From Pacificibacter marinus (lineage in GTDB: Bacteria > Pseudomonadota > Alphaproteobacteria > Rhodobacterales > Rhodobacteraceae), in contig NZ_JAHKPU010000043.1 of the NCBI RefSeq assembly GCF_018860505.1, positions 1-62,657 on the forward strand: a DNA stretch of 62,657 bases. Reading direction: 5' to 3'. The position numbers were made by a program, and so were the translations under genes. A model generated the notes under the pieces. That model had not been told where the DNA came from. It did no database searches and saw nothing but the letters and a program-made list of their open reading frames with translations. Of the stretch, positions 44,211 through 53,215 are shown piece by piece (the first letter of the stretch is position 1; each line of letters opens with the position of its first letter).

Positions 44211-45740
44211 ATGGATTTTATTCTTCTCGTTTTTAACAGCTTTTCGTTGCTGATGGACCCGTTCAACCTGACTTATGTTGTTCTTGGGTTTTTGATCGGC
44301 ACCATTTTTGCGGCCATTCCGGGTTTGACAGCGACCTTGGCCATGGCCCTGTTGTTGCCGTTGACTTACACGTTGAGCGTTGAAACAGCGCTTATGGCCT
44401 GTGCCAGTATCTATATGGCTGGCATGTGTGGCGGCAGTATCACAGCGACAACTATCAATATTCCGGGCGCGCCATCATCTATGATGACCGCTTTGGATGG
44501 ATACCCTATGCAGCAGCAAGGCAAAGGCGCCTTGGCGCTTGGGCACGCAGCTTTAGGGTCGATGTTCGGGGGCGCTGTCGGTGCTTTGCTTTTGATCGCG
44601 GTCGCCCCTTTCGTGGCCGAGCTATCGTTGCTTGTCAAAACCACCGGTAAGTTTTCTTTGCTCGCATTCGCGATCATCGTGGTGGTTATTGCGCAGCGTG
44701 GACGTATTCCACAAGCTGGATTGGCCGCCTGTATCGGTTTGATGTTGGCGACTGTCGGTTTGGATGCGATGGAGCCGATCACGCGCTTTACCTATGGCGA
44801 CAGCAACCTGACGGCGGGAATTGCCCTGATGCCAGTGATTATCGGGACATTCGCCATCGCCGAAGTTTTGATGCAAGCCTACGAACCAACTGATGACGCG
44901 GCCACCAAAGCGGCTGCGAGCAAGGTTAAAATTCGTCGTCGCGACTTCATTCCTCCGTGGTCTGACATCCGCAAAATCGGCTTTATGTGCTATTTCAAAT
45001 CCTGTCTGATCGGGTATTTCGTCGGAACACTGCCGGGGGCCGGTGGGTCTATGGGGTCCTTCCTAGCCTATACTGAAACCGTACGAACATCTGACGAACC
45101 AGAGACATTTGGTAAGGGCAATCCAAAAGGCATCGTCGCCTCGGAAAGCGCGAATAACGCGGTTTGTGGCGGGGCTATGGTTCCGATGTTGACCTTCGGT
45201 ATTCCAGGGGATCCTATTACAGCGATTATGCTTGGGGTGTTGGTGATCAACGGTGTTCAGCCTGGTCCACAGCTTATGTCAGATCAAGCGGGTATGATCG
45301 CACCGATGTTGGCGGCTTTGCTTTTCAGTGCTGTCGTTCTTATTCCTTTGACGTTGTATTTGATCGGGCCATACTTCATCAAGATCGTGTCCATCCGTAA
45401 AGATGTTCTCTACGCGGTGATTGCGCTTTTGGCGATTGTCGGCAGCTTTGTTGCGACTTACTCGACCTTCCAGATGTTTATGGCTCTGGGCATGGGTATC
45501 CTTGCCTTCTACCTGCGACGCAATGGCTTCCCTGTGATCACCATGTTGCTTGGATATATTCTAGGCCCGAACCTTGAGGAATTCTTGCGCCGATCTCTGT
45601 CTTTGTCGAATGGTGATCCGACCACTTTCTTGACCAATCTGGACAGCTTGTTCTTTGTGTTGCTGACGCTCGTCTTCGTCTACTTTCTGGTCATTCGAAA
45701 ACCTGCGACGAAATCTCCGGCGGACCGCTCTGCGTCTTAG
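44211..45740 (+). CDS. tctA: Tripartite tricarboxylate transporter large permease
   Basis: 509 residues, about twelve hydrophobic helices, with TctA hallmarks (AAIPGLTATLAMALLLPLTY, MCGGSITATTINIPGAPSSM, GTLPGAGGSMGSFLAYTETV, LTFGIPGDPITAIMLGVLVI). It moves the substrate delivered by TctC using the proton or sodium gradient. Ends before a hairpin that precedes the GntR gene. Confidence 0.95.
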   Translation: MDFILLVFNSFSLLMDPFNLTYVVLGFLIGTIFAAIPGLTATLAMALLLPLTYTLSVETALMACASIYMAGMCGGSITATTINIPGAPSSMMTALDGYPMQQQGKGALALGHAALGSMFGGAVGALLLIAVAPFVAELSLLVKTTGKFSLLAFAIIVVVIAQRGRIPQAGLAACIGLMLATVGLDAMEPITRFTYGDSNLTAGIALMPVIIGTFAIAEVLMQAYEPTDDAATKAAASKVKIRRRDFIPPWSDIRKIGFMCYFKSCLIGYFVGTLPGAGGSMGSFLAYTETVRTSDEPETFGKGNPKGIVASESANNAVCGGAMVPMLTFGIPGDPITAIMLGVLVINGVQPGPQLMSDQAGMIAPMLAALLFSAVVLIPLTLYLIGPYFIKIVSIRKDVLYAVIALLAIVGSFVATYSTFQMFMALGMGILAFYLRRNGFPVITMLLGYILGPNLEEFLRRSLSLSNGDPTTFLTNLDSLFFVLLTLVFVYFLVIRKPATKSPADRSAS

Positions 45741-45755
45741 CCGTTATTGATAAAT

Positions 45756-45783
45756 CGGCCCTGTGACTGTATGATCAGGGCCG
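45756..45783 (+). terminator. Hairpin between tctA and the GntR gene
   Basis: CGGCCCTG (45756-45763) pairs perfectly with CAGGGCCG (45776-45783) across a 12-base loop. It lies in the leader of the GntR gene and may limit readthrough from tctA. Confidence 0.55.
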
Positions 45784-45809
45784 GTAAATTTGTTTCAAAG
45801 GAGATATTG

Positions 45810-46508
45810 GTGTCAGAGACGCAGCGCCCTTCATTGGCTGATCAAGTCTACGACAAGTTGCTGGTGAACATTCTTGAAGAAGAATATCCTGTGCACAGTC
45901 GGCTTCCGGCTGAGGATGTCCTTGCGCAAGGGTTCGGTGTCTCACGGCCCATTGTGCGTGCGGCCCTGTCGCGATTGCGCGATGATGGAATCGTTCAGTC
46001 GCGCCGTGGGTCTGGTAGTTATATTTTGCGTCGCCCAGATCGCCAACTGATCAGTTTTGTGCCCCTTGAATCCATCTCAGATGTGCAGCGGTGCTACGAA
46101 TTTCGCATCGACGTAGAAGGCTCGGCCGCGGCATGGGCGGCAAAGCGTAGGGACGATGAAGATCTTGCCGCGATGGAGAATGCCTATAGCGTTATGGAGC
46201 AGGCCTACCAAGAAAACGAACTTGCTGTAGATGCAGATCAGATGCTGCACCTCGCTGTGGCGCGGGCATCGAAAAACCCGTTCTTTTCGTCCGTTCTTGA
46301 ATCCTTAGGCCAGCAGATCGCCTTTGGTGTCAAATTATCTCGGTCTTTGACGCTTTTGGATACGCCTGCGCGTCAAGAACTCGTCTTGGCAGAACATCGC
46401 GCAGTGCTCGAGGCAATTCGGCTAAAACAGCCAGAGGTTGCCTCAGCGACTATGCGTTATCATATCACAGCCGCGAAAGACCGGATGTTCGTTGGCACGC
46501 AAGACTGA
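45810..46508 (+). CDS. GntR-family regulator with FCD domain
   Basis: About 232 residues. Winged helix-turn-helix (LPAEDVLAQGFGVSRPIVRA, DGIVQSRRGSGSYI) followed by an all-helical FCD effector domain with metal-type residues (FRIDVEG, DADQMLHLAVARASKNPFF, AEHRAVLEAI). FCD regulators usually sense small carboxylates. GTG start with AAAGGAG; the frame beginning at 45747 would start inside the hairpin. Its place at the end of tctCBA suggests control of that operon and possibly of rraA-like/KGSDH. Confidence 0.9.
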   Translation: MSETQRPSLADQVYDKLLVNILEEEYPVHSRLPAEDVLAQGFGVSRPIVRAALSRLRDDGIVQSRRGSGSYILRRPDRQLISFVPLESISDVQRCYEFRIDVEGSAAAWAAKRRDDEDLAAMENAYSVMEQAYQENELAVDADQMLHLAVARASKNPFFSSVLESLGQQIAFGVKLSRSLTLLDTPARQELVLAEHRAVLEAIRLKQPEVASATMRYHITAAKDRMFVGTQD

Positions 46509-46636
46509 GCGGCATTCAGGCGCTGTTTACTTTAACAGATTTCTAAGACCTACCTGCAAAAAGACGATCACCTCAACCTGATGCAAAAGCTCGCTCGTCG
46601 CCTGTCGTGACCGCTGTGGCAACGGTTTAATCCGTT

Positions 46637-47722
46637 TTAACCTGCCATCAGGCCTGTTGTTCCGCGCCTCCAATAGGCTGCTGCAAGTGTCTGGTCCCGA
46701 CTGAGGCCTAAGTCGTGACGCCAATGCGTTCGCAAACGGCGAGCAGCGGCATCTTCGGCGGCGAACCAACCAAAGCAATCCAGATCATCGCGCCATGTCT
46801 CGGCGATTAAACGGTCTGAGAGGGCCAAGCTGGTGCCTGCAGGCGCGTCACGGCGAAACAGCCATTCCACATCGATTTTCGTGCGATTTTCTATCGTTTG
46901 AACATCAGCTTGCGTGGCGACCTCAATACACGCTAGTCCTGTTGCTGTCTCGGGCAGTATTTCCAATAGTCTGGCAAGCGCGGGCAGGCCGGTTTCATCT
47001 GCCCCGATAATGTAATGTTGAGCATTGCGATTTATTGGCCGTCCAAGAGGTCCAAACATTCCAATCTGATCGCCAGGTTTCGCAGACATAGCCCAAGCTG
47101 ATCCCGCGCCAGTGGTCCCATGCGTGACCACATCAATATCAACCCAAGAGGCAACAGTATCAATGGCGCGGATCGTATAGACCCGCGATACGGGCTTTCG
47201 GTCTGGATCAGGCCATTTCGTCAACCCATCAGGGCCCGCCACGGGCCAGACAGGGTTTGGCACGGTAAGGCAAGGCAGTAACAGCCGCACATGCATGTTG
47301 CCAAATTCTTCGAACCTGTTCAGGTCTGAGCCATGCAGTCGCACACGTTTTATGCGTGCGTTCAAATTGGTGACCTTTTCAACGACCATTAACCTAAAGG
47401 GCGCTAGCTCGGGATCATGTGCATGATCGCCAGTCCAAACGATCTGTGGGTCATCAATCTTGGCATAAAGCTTAAAGGCTGTGGCGAGCAAATCCTTGAT
47501 ACGGGCCAAACCCGTTGCATCAGTGGCGCCACCCTCAATTGTTACTTGGTCATCACGTTCCGAAATAGACAGCCAGCCGAAAGCCCAAGACAAGCGAAAC
47601 TCTGTCTTGTTCTCAATATCGACACTGGCCCGAAAGCTTTCTAATCGACTGCGTATTTTTGCTTTGTAGGTTGCATGTTGCGGCAATATCAGGCGGCAAG
47701 AACAATGTAATGGATATGTCAT
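46637..47722 (-). CDS. Siderophore-interacting-type flavin reductase with N-terminal DUF2218 domain
   Basis: About 361 residues. Residues 1-95 resemble DUF2218 (ATYKAKIRSRLESFRASVDI, FGWLSISERDDQVTIEGGAT); then a SIP-type FAD-binding domain (MHVRLLLPCLTVPNPVWPVA, RVYTIRAID, DIDVVTHGTTGAGSAWAMSA) and the NAD-binding C-terminus (YIIGADETGLPALARLLEIL, FGWFAAEDAAARRLRTHWRH, YWRRG). Such enzymes reduce ferric siderophores in the cytoplasm. No siderophore uptake genes are adjacent, so it serves a distant system. ATG with GAGG upstream preferred over a TTG ten codons earlier. Confidence 0.85.
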   Translation of the reverse strand: MTYPLHCSCRLILPQHATYKAKIRSRLESFRASVDIENKTEFRLSWAFGWLSISERDDQVTIEGGATDATGLARIKDLLATAFKLYAKIDDPQIVWTGDHAHDPELAPFRLMVVEKVTNLNARIKRVRLHGSDLNRFEEFGNMHVRLLLPCLTVPNPVWPVAGPDGLTKWPDPDRKPVSRVYTIRAIDTVASWVDIDVVTHGTTGAGSAWAMSAKPGDQIGMFGPLGRPINRNAQHYIIGADETGLPALARLLEILPETATGLACIEVATQADVQTIENRTKIDVEWLFRRDAPAGTSLALSDRLIAETWRDDLDCFGWFAAEDAAARRLRTHWRHDLGLSRDQTLAAAYWRRGTTGLMAG

Positions 47723-47752
47723 CTCAACCTCTGAATGGTTTGTTGGCTGCAA

Positions 47753-48522
47753 CGTGCTGGACGTGCAGCATCAACACATGCTGCGCTTGAAAGATATAAA
47801 TGGGGTAATTGATATTTAGCCATGGCACGCCCTTTTGCCTGACGAGTGTCAGAAATGATCTTGAACATTTTCAGAATCGCGGGCTTTGGTGAGAGCTGGC
47901 TTCGCTCTTAGTCTCAATTCTTATCAAAAGAGTCAACTTAATATGGTGGGTTTTCTATACCTTCATCAAAAAGACTACGGTCGCATGTCGTTGGGCCCTT
48001 TAAGTATAAGTTACTCCATTCAGGCAAAACGCCTTGATGCTGAGGCAGACTATAGAATCTCATCATGATGAAAGCATATGTATTTACCATTATAGCTGTG
48101 CCAGTTGATCTCGTTTGGGCGCGCCCCGAGATTTTAACGATTTGCCCAAATGGTATCTCGCTGTCATAGACACTGGACCTAGGAAGGCGATGCGAACGGT
48201 GAAGGGGGCGGACCTATAAATATTCGGCATCAGTTCGCCCCCCAAGAAGTAATTGGGCAGCTTTCACGCGCTTGAGACGAGTTAAAATTCACGCCCCATT
48301 TTAGCACAGGTTTGCATATCACGGGATGCGCGCTTTCATTTCCAAATCTTACTTGTAAAGCGTTCTTTGGCGGAGGTTGTTCGTTACAAACAAGCACTCA
48401 AGGTGGCATAAATCCGTGATAGGTTCAAAGTCACTCGCATGAACTGTTCGTCATTTTATTTTTCTGATACGAGCAAGGCAAAAGGTGTGCCGCGAGTATG
48501 GCATGTTAAGAGTCTAACGTGA
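47753..48522. other. Gene-free region upstream of the DUF2339 gene
   Basis: About 770 bp. A 60-codon plus-strand frame (47886-48068) shows no family resemblance or ribosome-binding site. Small inverted repeats occur: GCAGCAT/ATGCTGC near 47766-47785, and GGGGGCG/CGCCCCC near 48205-48245. I cannot assign a function. Confidence 0.4.
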
Positions 48523-51267
48523 TTGGATATTTCCGTGGAAGATAGTTTGATTGGCCTCGCGATTGCCGTGATTTGCATTTTTGTGGTGCTTTTGCCGATT
48601 GGGACAATTTATCTTTTGGTGTCGAACGCAGCACTTAAGACGCGCTTGTCACAGGTTGAAAAGCAAGTGTCACAGTTAAAAAAACGCACACAAGATATGA
48701 GTGCTGTTGCTGCGCCAAACATAGTGGCTGCACAAGCTCTCTCGACGCAAGCTCAAGACCCTAAAGTTGAATTGAGTTTAGATAAGGCGACGGAGGCACA
48801 GGTTGTGCGGCCGACATCGACAGTTCCAAAGGTTACCAAACCAGACGTGGAACCACCTCATGCCGAACCGAATACCGAGCCAAGAAATATGCTCTTCGAT
48901 CGCTTTATCGGTTGGTTGGTTCAAAATTGGTTCTACGTCATCTCAGCGGTCTCGCTGGCGCTCGCTGGTGTTTACTTTGTAATCTACAGCATGGAGCAAG
49001 GCTTACTACCTCCAACCGTGCGTGTGATGCTGACCTTTGGGTTTGGCGCGGCGCTGATTGGCGTGGGCGAATTCTTACGCCGCAGGTTTGGCGACGAAAA
49101 TGATAAGTCCACAGCTTATCTGCCATCGACATTCTCTGGTGCTGGGATTGTCACATTTTTCGCTGGCGTTTTGCTGGCACGCTTCCTTTACGGTTTCATC
49201 GGACCAGAAATTGCCCTTATTGGCTTGGCGTTAATCGGTGCGCTGGCCATGGTGTTCGGCTGGTTCTATGGGCCTTTCTTAGCGGCTGTCGGCATCATCG
49301 GTGCAATGGCAGCACCTTTTGTAATTGGCGGATCATCAGATACGCCTGAGTTTTTATTCATTTACTTTGCTGTCATCACCGTCACGGGATTGCTTATTGA
49401 CACATTCCGCCGATGGGCTTGGGTCTCGGTGCTCTCGCTGGCCTTAGGCTTTGTGACAGGCGGGGCTCTTGTGGCTGGTGCTGGTGCCTCAGTGATCCCA
49501 GCCTTCATTGCATTTTGCCTTGTCCTAGCGTTTGCCGCAATTGTCATCCCGATGCGCAGTCTGACGCCTCAACATACGGGGAATTGTTTTACACTTGTGT
49601 TGAGCAAGGGACGTAAAACATGGCCTGACTTTCCTATCTGCCTCGCTGCGGCTTCGGTCTTGGTGACAAGCGTTTTGATTACATTGGCGGCATTGGATAG
49701 CACGCAGAGTCTTATCTTTTGGACTGCCATTTTTGCGCTGAGCGTTATGGTTCTAAGCCTGTTGATTTGGGCCCGTAAAGCCGAAGCTTTGGTTGATTTG
49801 GCTATGCTGCCCGCCATCGGGTTGGTGGTGACTGTCGCGCAGGGTGCGTTTGTTTGGAGGGCGCCGAATGAGGTGATCATGGGAAACTCTGAGGCAATGC
49901 CCTTACAAGCGAGTTTTCTTGTCGGCCTCGGCCTTGTGATCTCGATTGCCGCCGCTTGGCGTTCTCTTCACGGTGGACCGGTAAAGATTTTCTTGGCAGG
50001 TGCAGCAACTCTATTTGCACCAATCATGGCGATTGTTCTTGAGGTATTCTGGCAGCCTGCGCTGATTATGGGCAGTTACGGCTGGGCGTTGCACGCATTG
50101 GCCATCGCTCTGGTGATGGTGGCTATGGCGGAGCGTTTTGCCCGTGTAGATGGGGCTGATGCGCGCGCGCGTTTGTCTTTGGCTGTCCTATCCGCGTTGG
50201 CTTGTATCACTTTTGCCTTGGTCTTGGTCTTTAGCTTGGTGGCTCTGACAATCGCCATCGTGCTGACTATTGTTGCAGCCATATGGCTTGATCGTAAATA
50301 TGATCTGCCATGGATGGCTGCCTTTGTTCTGCCAGGTATCATGGCTGTTGGGTTTCGTCTGACGATTGATCCTGGGATCGATTGGGCGCTGGATGCGCCG
50401 TGGTGGGAGATGCTGATTTCGCATGGTGGTGCCGTCGCTGGGTTCGTATTGGCTTGGATGTTGGCTAAATCCGTAAACCGGCCACGTACAGAAGTTTTGA
50501 TTGAAACTGCTGTTGTCTCGTCGTTTGGGATTTTCCTTACTCTGGTTCTGGGCAGAACGGTCATGGCGCTTTCTGGCGACATTTACGCGAATGGTCGATG
50601 GTTGATCGGGTTGACCGCAACAATCTGGTTGCTGCTTGGTGTGGTGCAGTTGCGCCGTTTGTCCTTGGGCGGAGGCTTGGGTCTCTTACGCAAAGTCTTT
50701 GCGATTTTGTTTATTGGGTCGGCTCTTTTGCAGCTGCTATCGAGTGTAACTGTAATGAATCCTGTCTTGGGTTGGACCGAAGATATCGTTGGTCCAATCC
50801 TATTCAACACACTTGTTCCAGCTTATCTCGTGCCTGCTGTCGCGTTGATGTTCGGCGCGTGGTGGCTCAAGGATCAACCAAAGTGGTTGCGTGCAACACT
50901 GGCAGGGATGTCCCTCGGCTTAACAGGCATCTGGTTGGTTTTGACCATTCGCCATGCTTGGTTGGGGCCTGCTTTGATGGATGCGGACTATGTGGCACCG
51001 GCAGAGCTTTACACCTATACGGTTGCCTTGTTGCTGATCGGCGCTGGCTTGATTTATCAGGCTATTGCGACAAGCAGCGCAACGCTTCGCAAGGCTGGCT
51101 TGATCGTGATTGCTTTCGCAGTCGTGAAAGTGTTCGCATGGGATATTCAAGGACTTGGTGGCTTGATTCGAGTGTTCTCATTACTGCTTTTAGGACTGTC
51201 TCTTGCGGGGTTGGCTTGGTTCAACCGTTGGGCCGCCGAGCGATCAAAGACCATTGAGCTTAAATAG
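48523..51267 (+). CDS. DUF2339 multi-spanning membrane protein
   Basis: 914 residues. One N-terminal helix (about 8-32), a coiled-coil and low-complexity cytoplasmic stretch (about 35-115), then more than twenty hydrophobic helices to the end. That architecture, with RFIGWLVQNWFYVISAVSLA and FGDENDKSTAYLPSTFSGAG, is typical of DUF2339. Function of the family is not known. Start is uncertain: TTG at 48523 or GTG at 48535; neither has a good ribosome-binding site. Stands alone, convergent with the AGE-family gene. Confidence 0.8.
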   Translation: MDISVEDSLIGLAIAVICIFVVLLPIGTIYLLVSNAALKTRLSQVEKQVSQLKKRTQDMSAVAAPNIVAAQALSTQAQDPKVELSLDKATEAQVVRPTSTVPKVTKPDVEPPHAEPNTEPRNMLFDRFIGWLVQNWFYVISAVSLALAGVYFVIYSMEQGLLPPTVRVMLTFGFGAALIGVGEFLRRRFGDENDKSTAYLPSTFSGAGIVTFFAGVLLARFLYGFIGPEIALIGLALIGALAMVFGWFYGPFLAAVGIIGAMAAPFVIGGSSDTPEFLFIYFAVITVTGLLIDTFRRWAWVSVLSLALGFVTGGALVAGAGASVIPAFIAFCLVLAFAAIVIPMRSLTPQHTGNCFTLVLSKGRKTWPDFPICLAAASVLVTSVLITLAALDSTQSLIFWTAIFALSVMVLSLLIWARKAEALVDLAMLPAIGLVVTVAQGAFVWRAPNEVIMGNSEAMPLQASFLVGLGLVISIAAAWRSLHGGPVKIFLAGAATLFAPIMAIVLEVFWQPALIMGSYGWALHALAIALVMVAMAERFARVDGADARARLSLAVLSALACITFALVLVFSLVALTIAIVLTIVAAIWLDRKYDLPWMAAFVLPGIMAVGFRLTIDPGIDWALDAPWWEMLISHGGAVAGFVLAWMLAKSVNRPRTEVLIETAVVSSFGIFLTLVLGRTVMALSGDIYANGRWLIGLTATIWLLLGVVQLRRLSLGGGLGLLRKVFAILFIGSALLQLLSSVTVMNPVLGWTEDIVGPILFNTLVPAYLVPAVALMFGAWWLKDQPKWLRATLAGMSLGLTGIWLVLTIRHAWLGPALMDADYVAPAELYTYTVALLLIGAGLIYQAIATSSATLRKAGLIVIAFAVVKVFAWDIQGLGGLIRVFSLLLLGLSLAGLAWFNRWAAERSKTIELK

Positions 51268-51295
51268 GGCTTTTTGAAACTGGATGGTGGAACTT

Positions 51296-51334
51296 GAGCC
51301 TCCGCTTCAATTTGTTAGGGAGTGGCGGGGGCTC
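51296..51334. terminator. Bidirectional hairpin between convergent genes
   Basis: GAGCCTCCGC (51296-51305) pairs with GCGGGGGCTC (51325-51334), ten pairs with one U-G, in the 100-bp gap between the DUF2339 and AGE-family stops. Confidence 0.5.
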
Positions 51335-51369
51335 ATCCATATGAATGTATGGCGTTTTTTCTTGTGACG

Positions 51370-52557
51370 TCAGTCTATAGAGTGCTTGGCCAAAGCGTTT
51401 GAGAAATCAACTGGCCATAATCCCGCCCGCATCCCTTCGCTCATTGCTATGACGATATGGTACATCAACCGTGTCAGACCTTCATCCCATAAGGCGTTTC
51501 CTGCCGCATCGACCTGATTGATAAAGACTGGGTGTTTTGCAAACCAATGTTCGAACATCTGGCATAATAATCGCTGTGCGCGTGCGCCGACGTTTGGTTC
51601 TCCCGCTCTGTGGCGGGTCGCTAAAATCTTGATTGCCTCTGTTTGTGGCCACATCAGAAAGCTGTTCTCAACCACATCTCCTGTGGTTGATACCGCATCA
51701 AAAGCTGCACCTTTCAACATACCGTCCTGCGCAAAACCATATGTATCGGCAAAGTTGATGAGCCTATGGGCTGGGATACGCAGACGGTCGTCTTTGGCAA
51801 GTTCAGCCTCTTCGATCAAAAGCCAAGCCCATTCGCACTGATGTCCAATTTCGCGGCGTAGACCTGCGGCATCTGGCAGAGGGTTCAGATCAGGTGTCAG
51901 AAACTCTGCAATGCTGCCGCTTTGATCGTCCATGAAATACTGCAGTCCGGTCGCACGCAACTTTGCAGCACGGGCGAGCCAGATAGCGTCATCTGTCATG
52001 CGAAAGGCCTGAAGGCAGGCTTCGAACAGATGCATGTGCGGATTTTGTGCGGGCCCAGTGTTTGCACCGCTGTCATCGTTGCGCAGCAAGCCTGTGACGG
52101 GGTCTGTCAGGTGCAATTCTAGTGCAGTCCAACAGTCATCGATCAGCGCGCAGACCTCATCTGATGGTGACAATTTATTCCACGTCACCAGCCCAAGAAT
52201 GACAAAAGTTTGGTCATAGCTGCGTGCGTATTCGTCCTCTATTTGTCCAGTAAGACTGCCATCACGCGCCGTCATGCAGCGATATAATCCTGATGCTTTT
52301 TGAAAGTGTTCCAGAAAACTGACCTGCCTTTTGGCTGCAATAATCAAGGATGAGTCGCCCGTCTCCAATGCGGCATGTGACAGTGTAAATAAGGTGCGGG
52401 CTTGGGCCAGAAGCGATTTTTTAGCTGTCGGATCAGGGGAGCCGTTGGCATTCAATGCGTCAAATACGCCGCCTTGATCGTCTTGAACACGTGCCAACCA
52501 ATCTGCAAAAAAGGTGTTCCAGAACCATTGAGACCAATGTTGTGCGTCTTTTGTCAT
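51370..52557 (-). CDS. AGE-family epimerase/isomerase
   Basis: About 395 residues forming an alpha6/alpha6 barrel of the N-acylglucosamine 2-epimerase superfamily (which includes mannose and aldose-ketose isomerases). Recognisable segments are LAQARTLFTLSHAALETGDS, NPHMHLFEACLQAF, EIGHQCEWAWLLIEEAEL and MWPQTEAIKILATRHR, containing the family's catalytic His positions. The substrate cannot be told. Start uncertain: ATGs at 52557 and 52587 both lack a strong ribosome-binding site; the longer frame to 52698 adds residues unlike the family. Confidence 0.85.
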   Translation of the reverse strand: MTKDAQHWSQWFWNTFFADWLARVQDDQGGVFDALNANGSPDPTAKKSLLAQARTLFTLSHAALETGDSSLIIAAKRQVSFLEHFQKASGLYRCMTARDGSLTGQIEDEYARSYDQTFVILGLVTWNKLSPSDEVCALIDDCWTALELHLTDPVTGLLRNDDSGANTGPAQNPHMHLFEACLQAFRMTDDAIWLARAAKLRATGLQYFMDDQSGSIAEFLTPDLNPLPDAAGLRREIGHQCEWAWLLIEEAELAKDDRLRIPAHRLINFADTYGFAQDGMLKGAAFDAVSTTGDVVENSFLMWPQTEAIKILATRHRAGEPNVGARAQRLLCQMFEHWFAKHPVFINQVDAAGNALWDEGLTRLMYHIVIAMSEGMRAGLWPVDFSNALAKHSID

Positions 52558-52761
52558 CGATGAATATCCATTTGAACGTATTTGCATTCTGAAACTGTGG
52601 TAGACTAATGCCTCAACTCTATCAGTATGTGCGACAGGATGCGATGAAACATCCATTGCAGCATCCAGAATATACGGGCTTATCGTCCACGACGCCACGT
52701 TCTAGATGGCGGCTTTTACTTCCAACGACCTTGTATGCGCATTAGGGCTTGGGCGTTGTAA

Positions 52762-52992
52762 TCACGCAGAGCTGGATCTGGACGCGCGACTTAGATCTAT
52801 GCTTGAGGGCTGCGCTGGGCGAAGTGCCGTCGTATTGTGCAGTGCTACGAGGGCCGCGCCGAAAAGTAAGGCGAGTGCGCCCGCAAGCGGATACGTCACA
52901 AGTGCGATCCAGAACGAAAACCCCATCAAGCTGACGGTTGCCGCGGCTGTAAATGCTGAGGCTAGAGCAAAAAAGAGTAAAGCAATAATCAT
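52762..52992 (-). CDS. Small two-helix membrane protein
   Basis: About 76 residues: two hydrophobic helices (MIIALLFFALASAFTAAATV, then FWIALVTYPLAGALALLFGA) and a polar Ser/Arg-rich tail. I do not recognise the family. It is accepted because the ATG has AAGGA at proper spacing and the composition is membrane-like; a longer version from 53031 adds an unlikely leader. The opposite-strand frame in the same place has no such signals. Confidence 0.55.
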   Translation of the reverse strand: MIIALLFFALASAFTAAATVSLMGFSFWIALVTYPLAGALALLFGAALVALHNTTALRPAQPSSIDLSRASRSSSA

Positions 52993-53160
52993 GGTCGATG
53001 TCCTTGCAAAGTACGCACAATGAGAACTCATCGCGTTGTTTTCTGGTCTTTAAAAGAGCCTTGAAATGCGGCGCAACCATGGCGCATTTCGGGTTTAAAC
53101 CGGGTTAAGGCCACAGCATTATCGGTAAATTTTAATTATTTTATACGCGATATGGCGCAG

Positions 53161-53190
53161 ATAAGGCCCCGCATAAAAACGAGGCCTTAT
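53161..53190 (-). terminator. Hairpin downstream of the acyl-CoA synthetase gene
   Basis: ATAAGGCC (53161-53168) and GGCCTTAT (53183-53190) form a perfect eight-pair stem 26 bp past the synthetase stop. The loop holds a short T-run on the coding strand. Confidence 0.55.
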
Positions 53191-53215
53191 AGAATTCTCA
53201 CTTTAGATCTATCGG

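Noticed and set aside
47886-48068. 60-codon plus-strand frame upstream of the DUF2339 gene
   Set aside because: No ribosome-binding site, no family and no coding signal beyond being open.
50598-51257. 219-codon plus-strand frame in the DUF2339 gene
   Set aside because: Alternative frame of the DUF2339 gene, rich in Cys, Arg and Val; the DUF2339 frame is continuous and hydrophobic.
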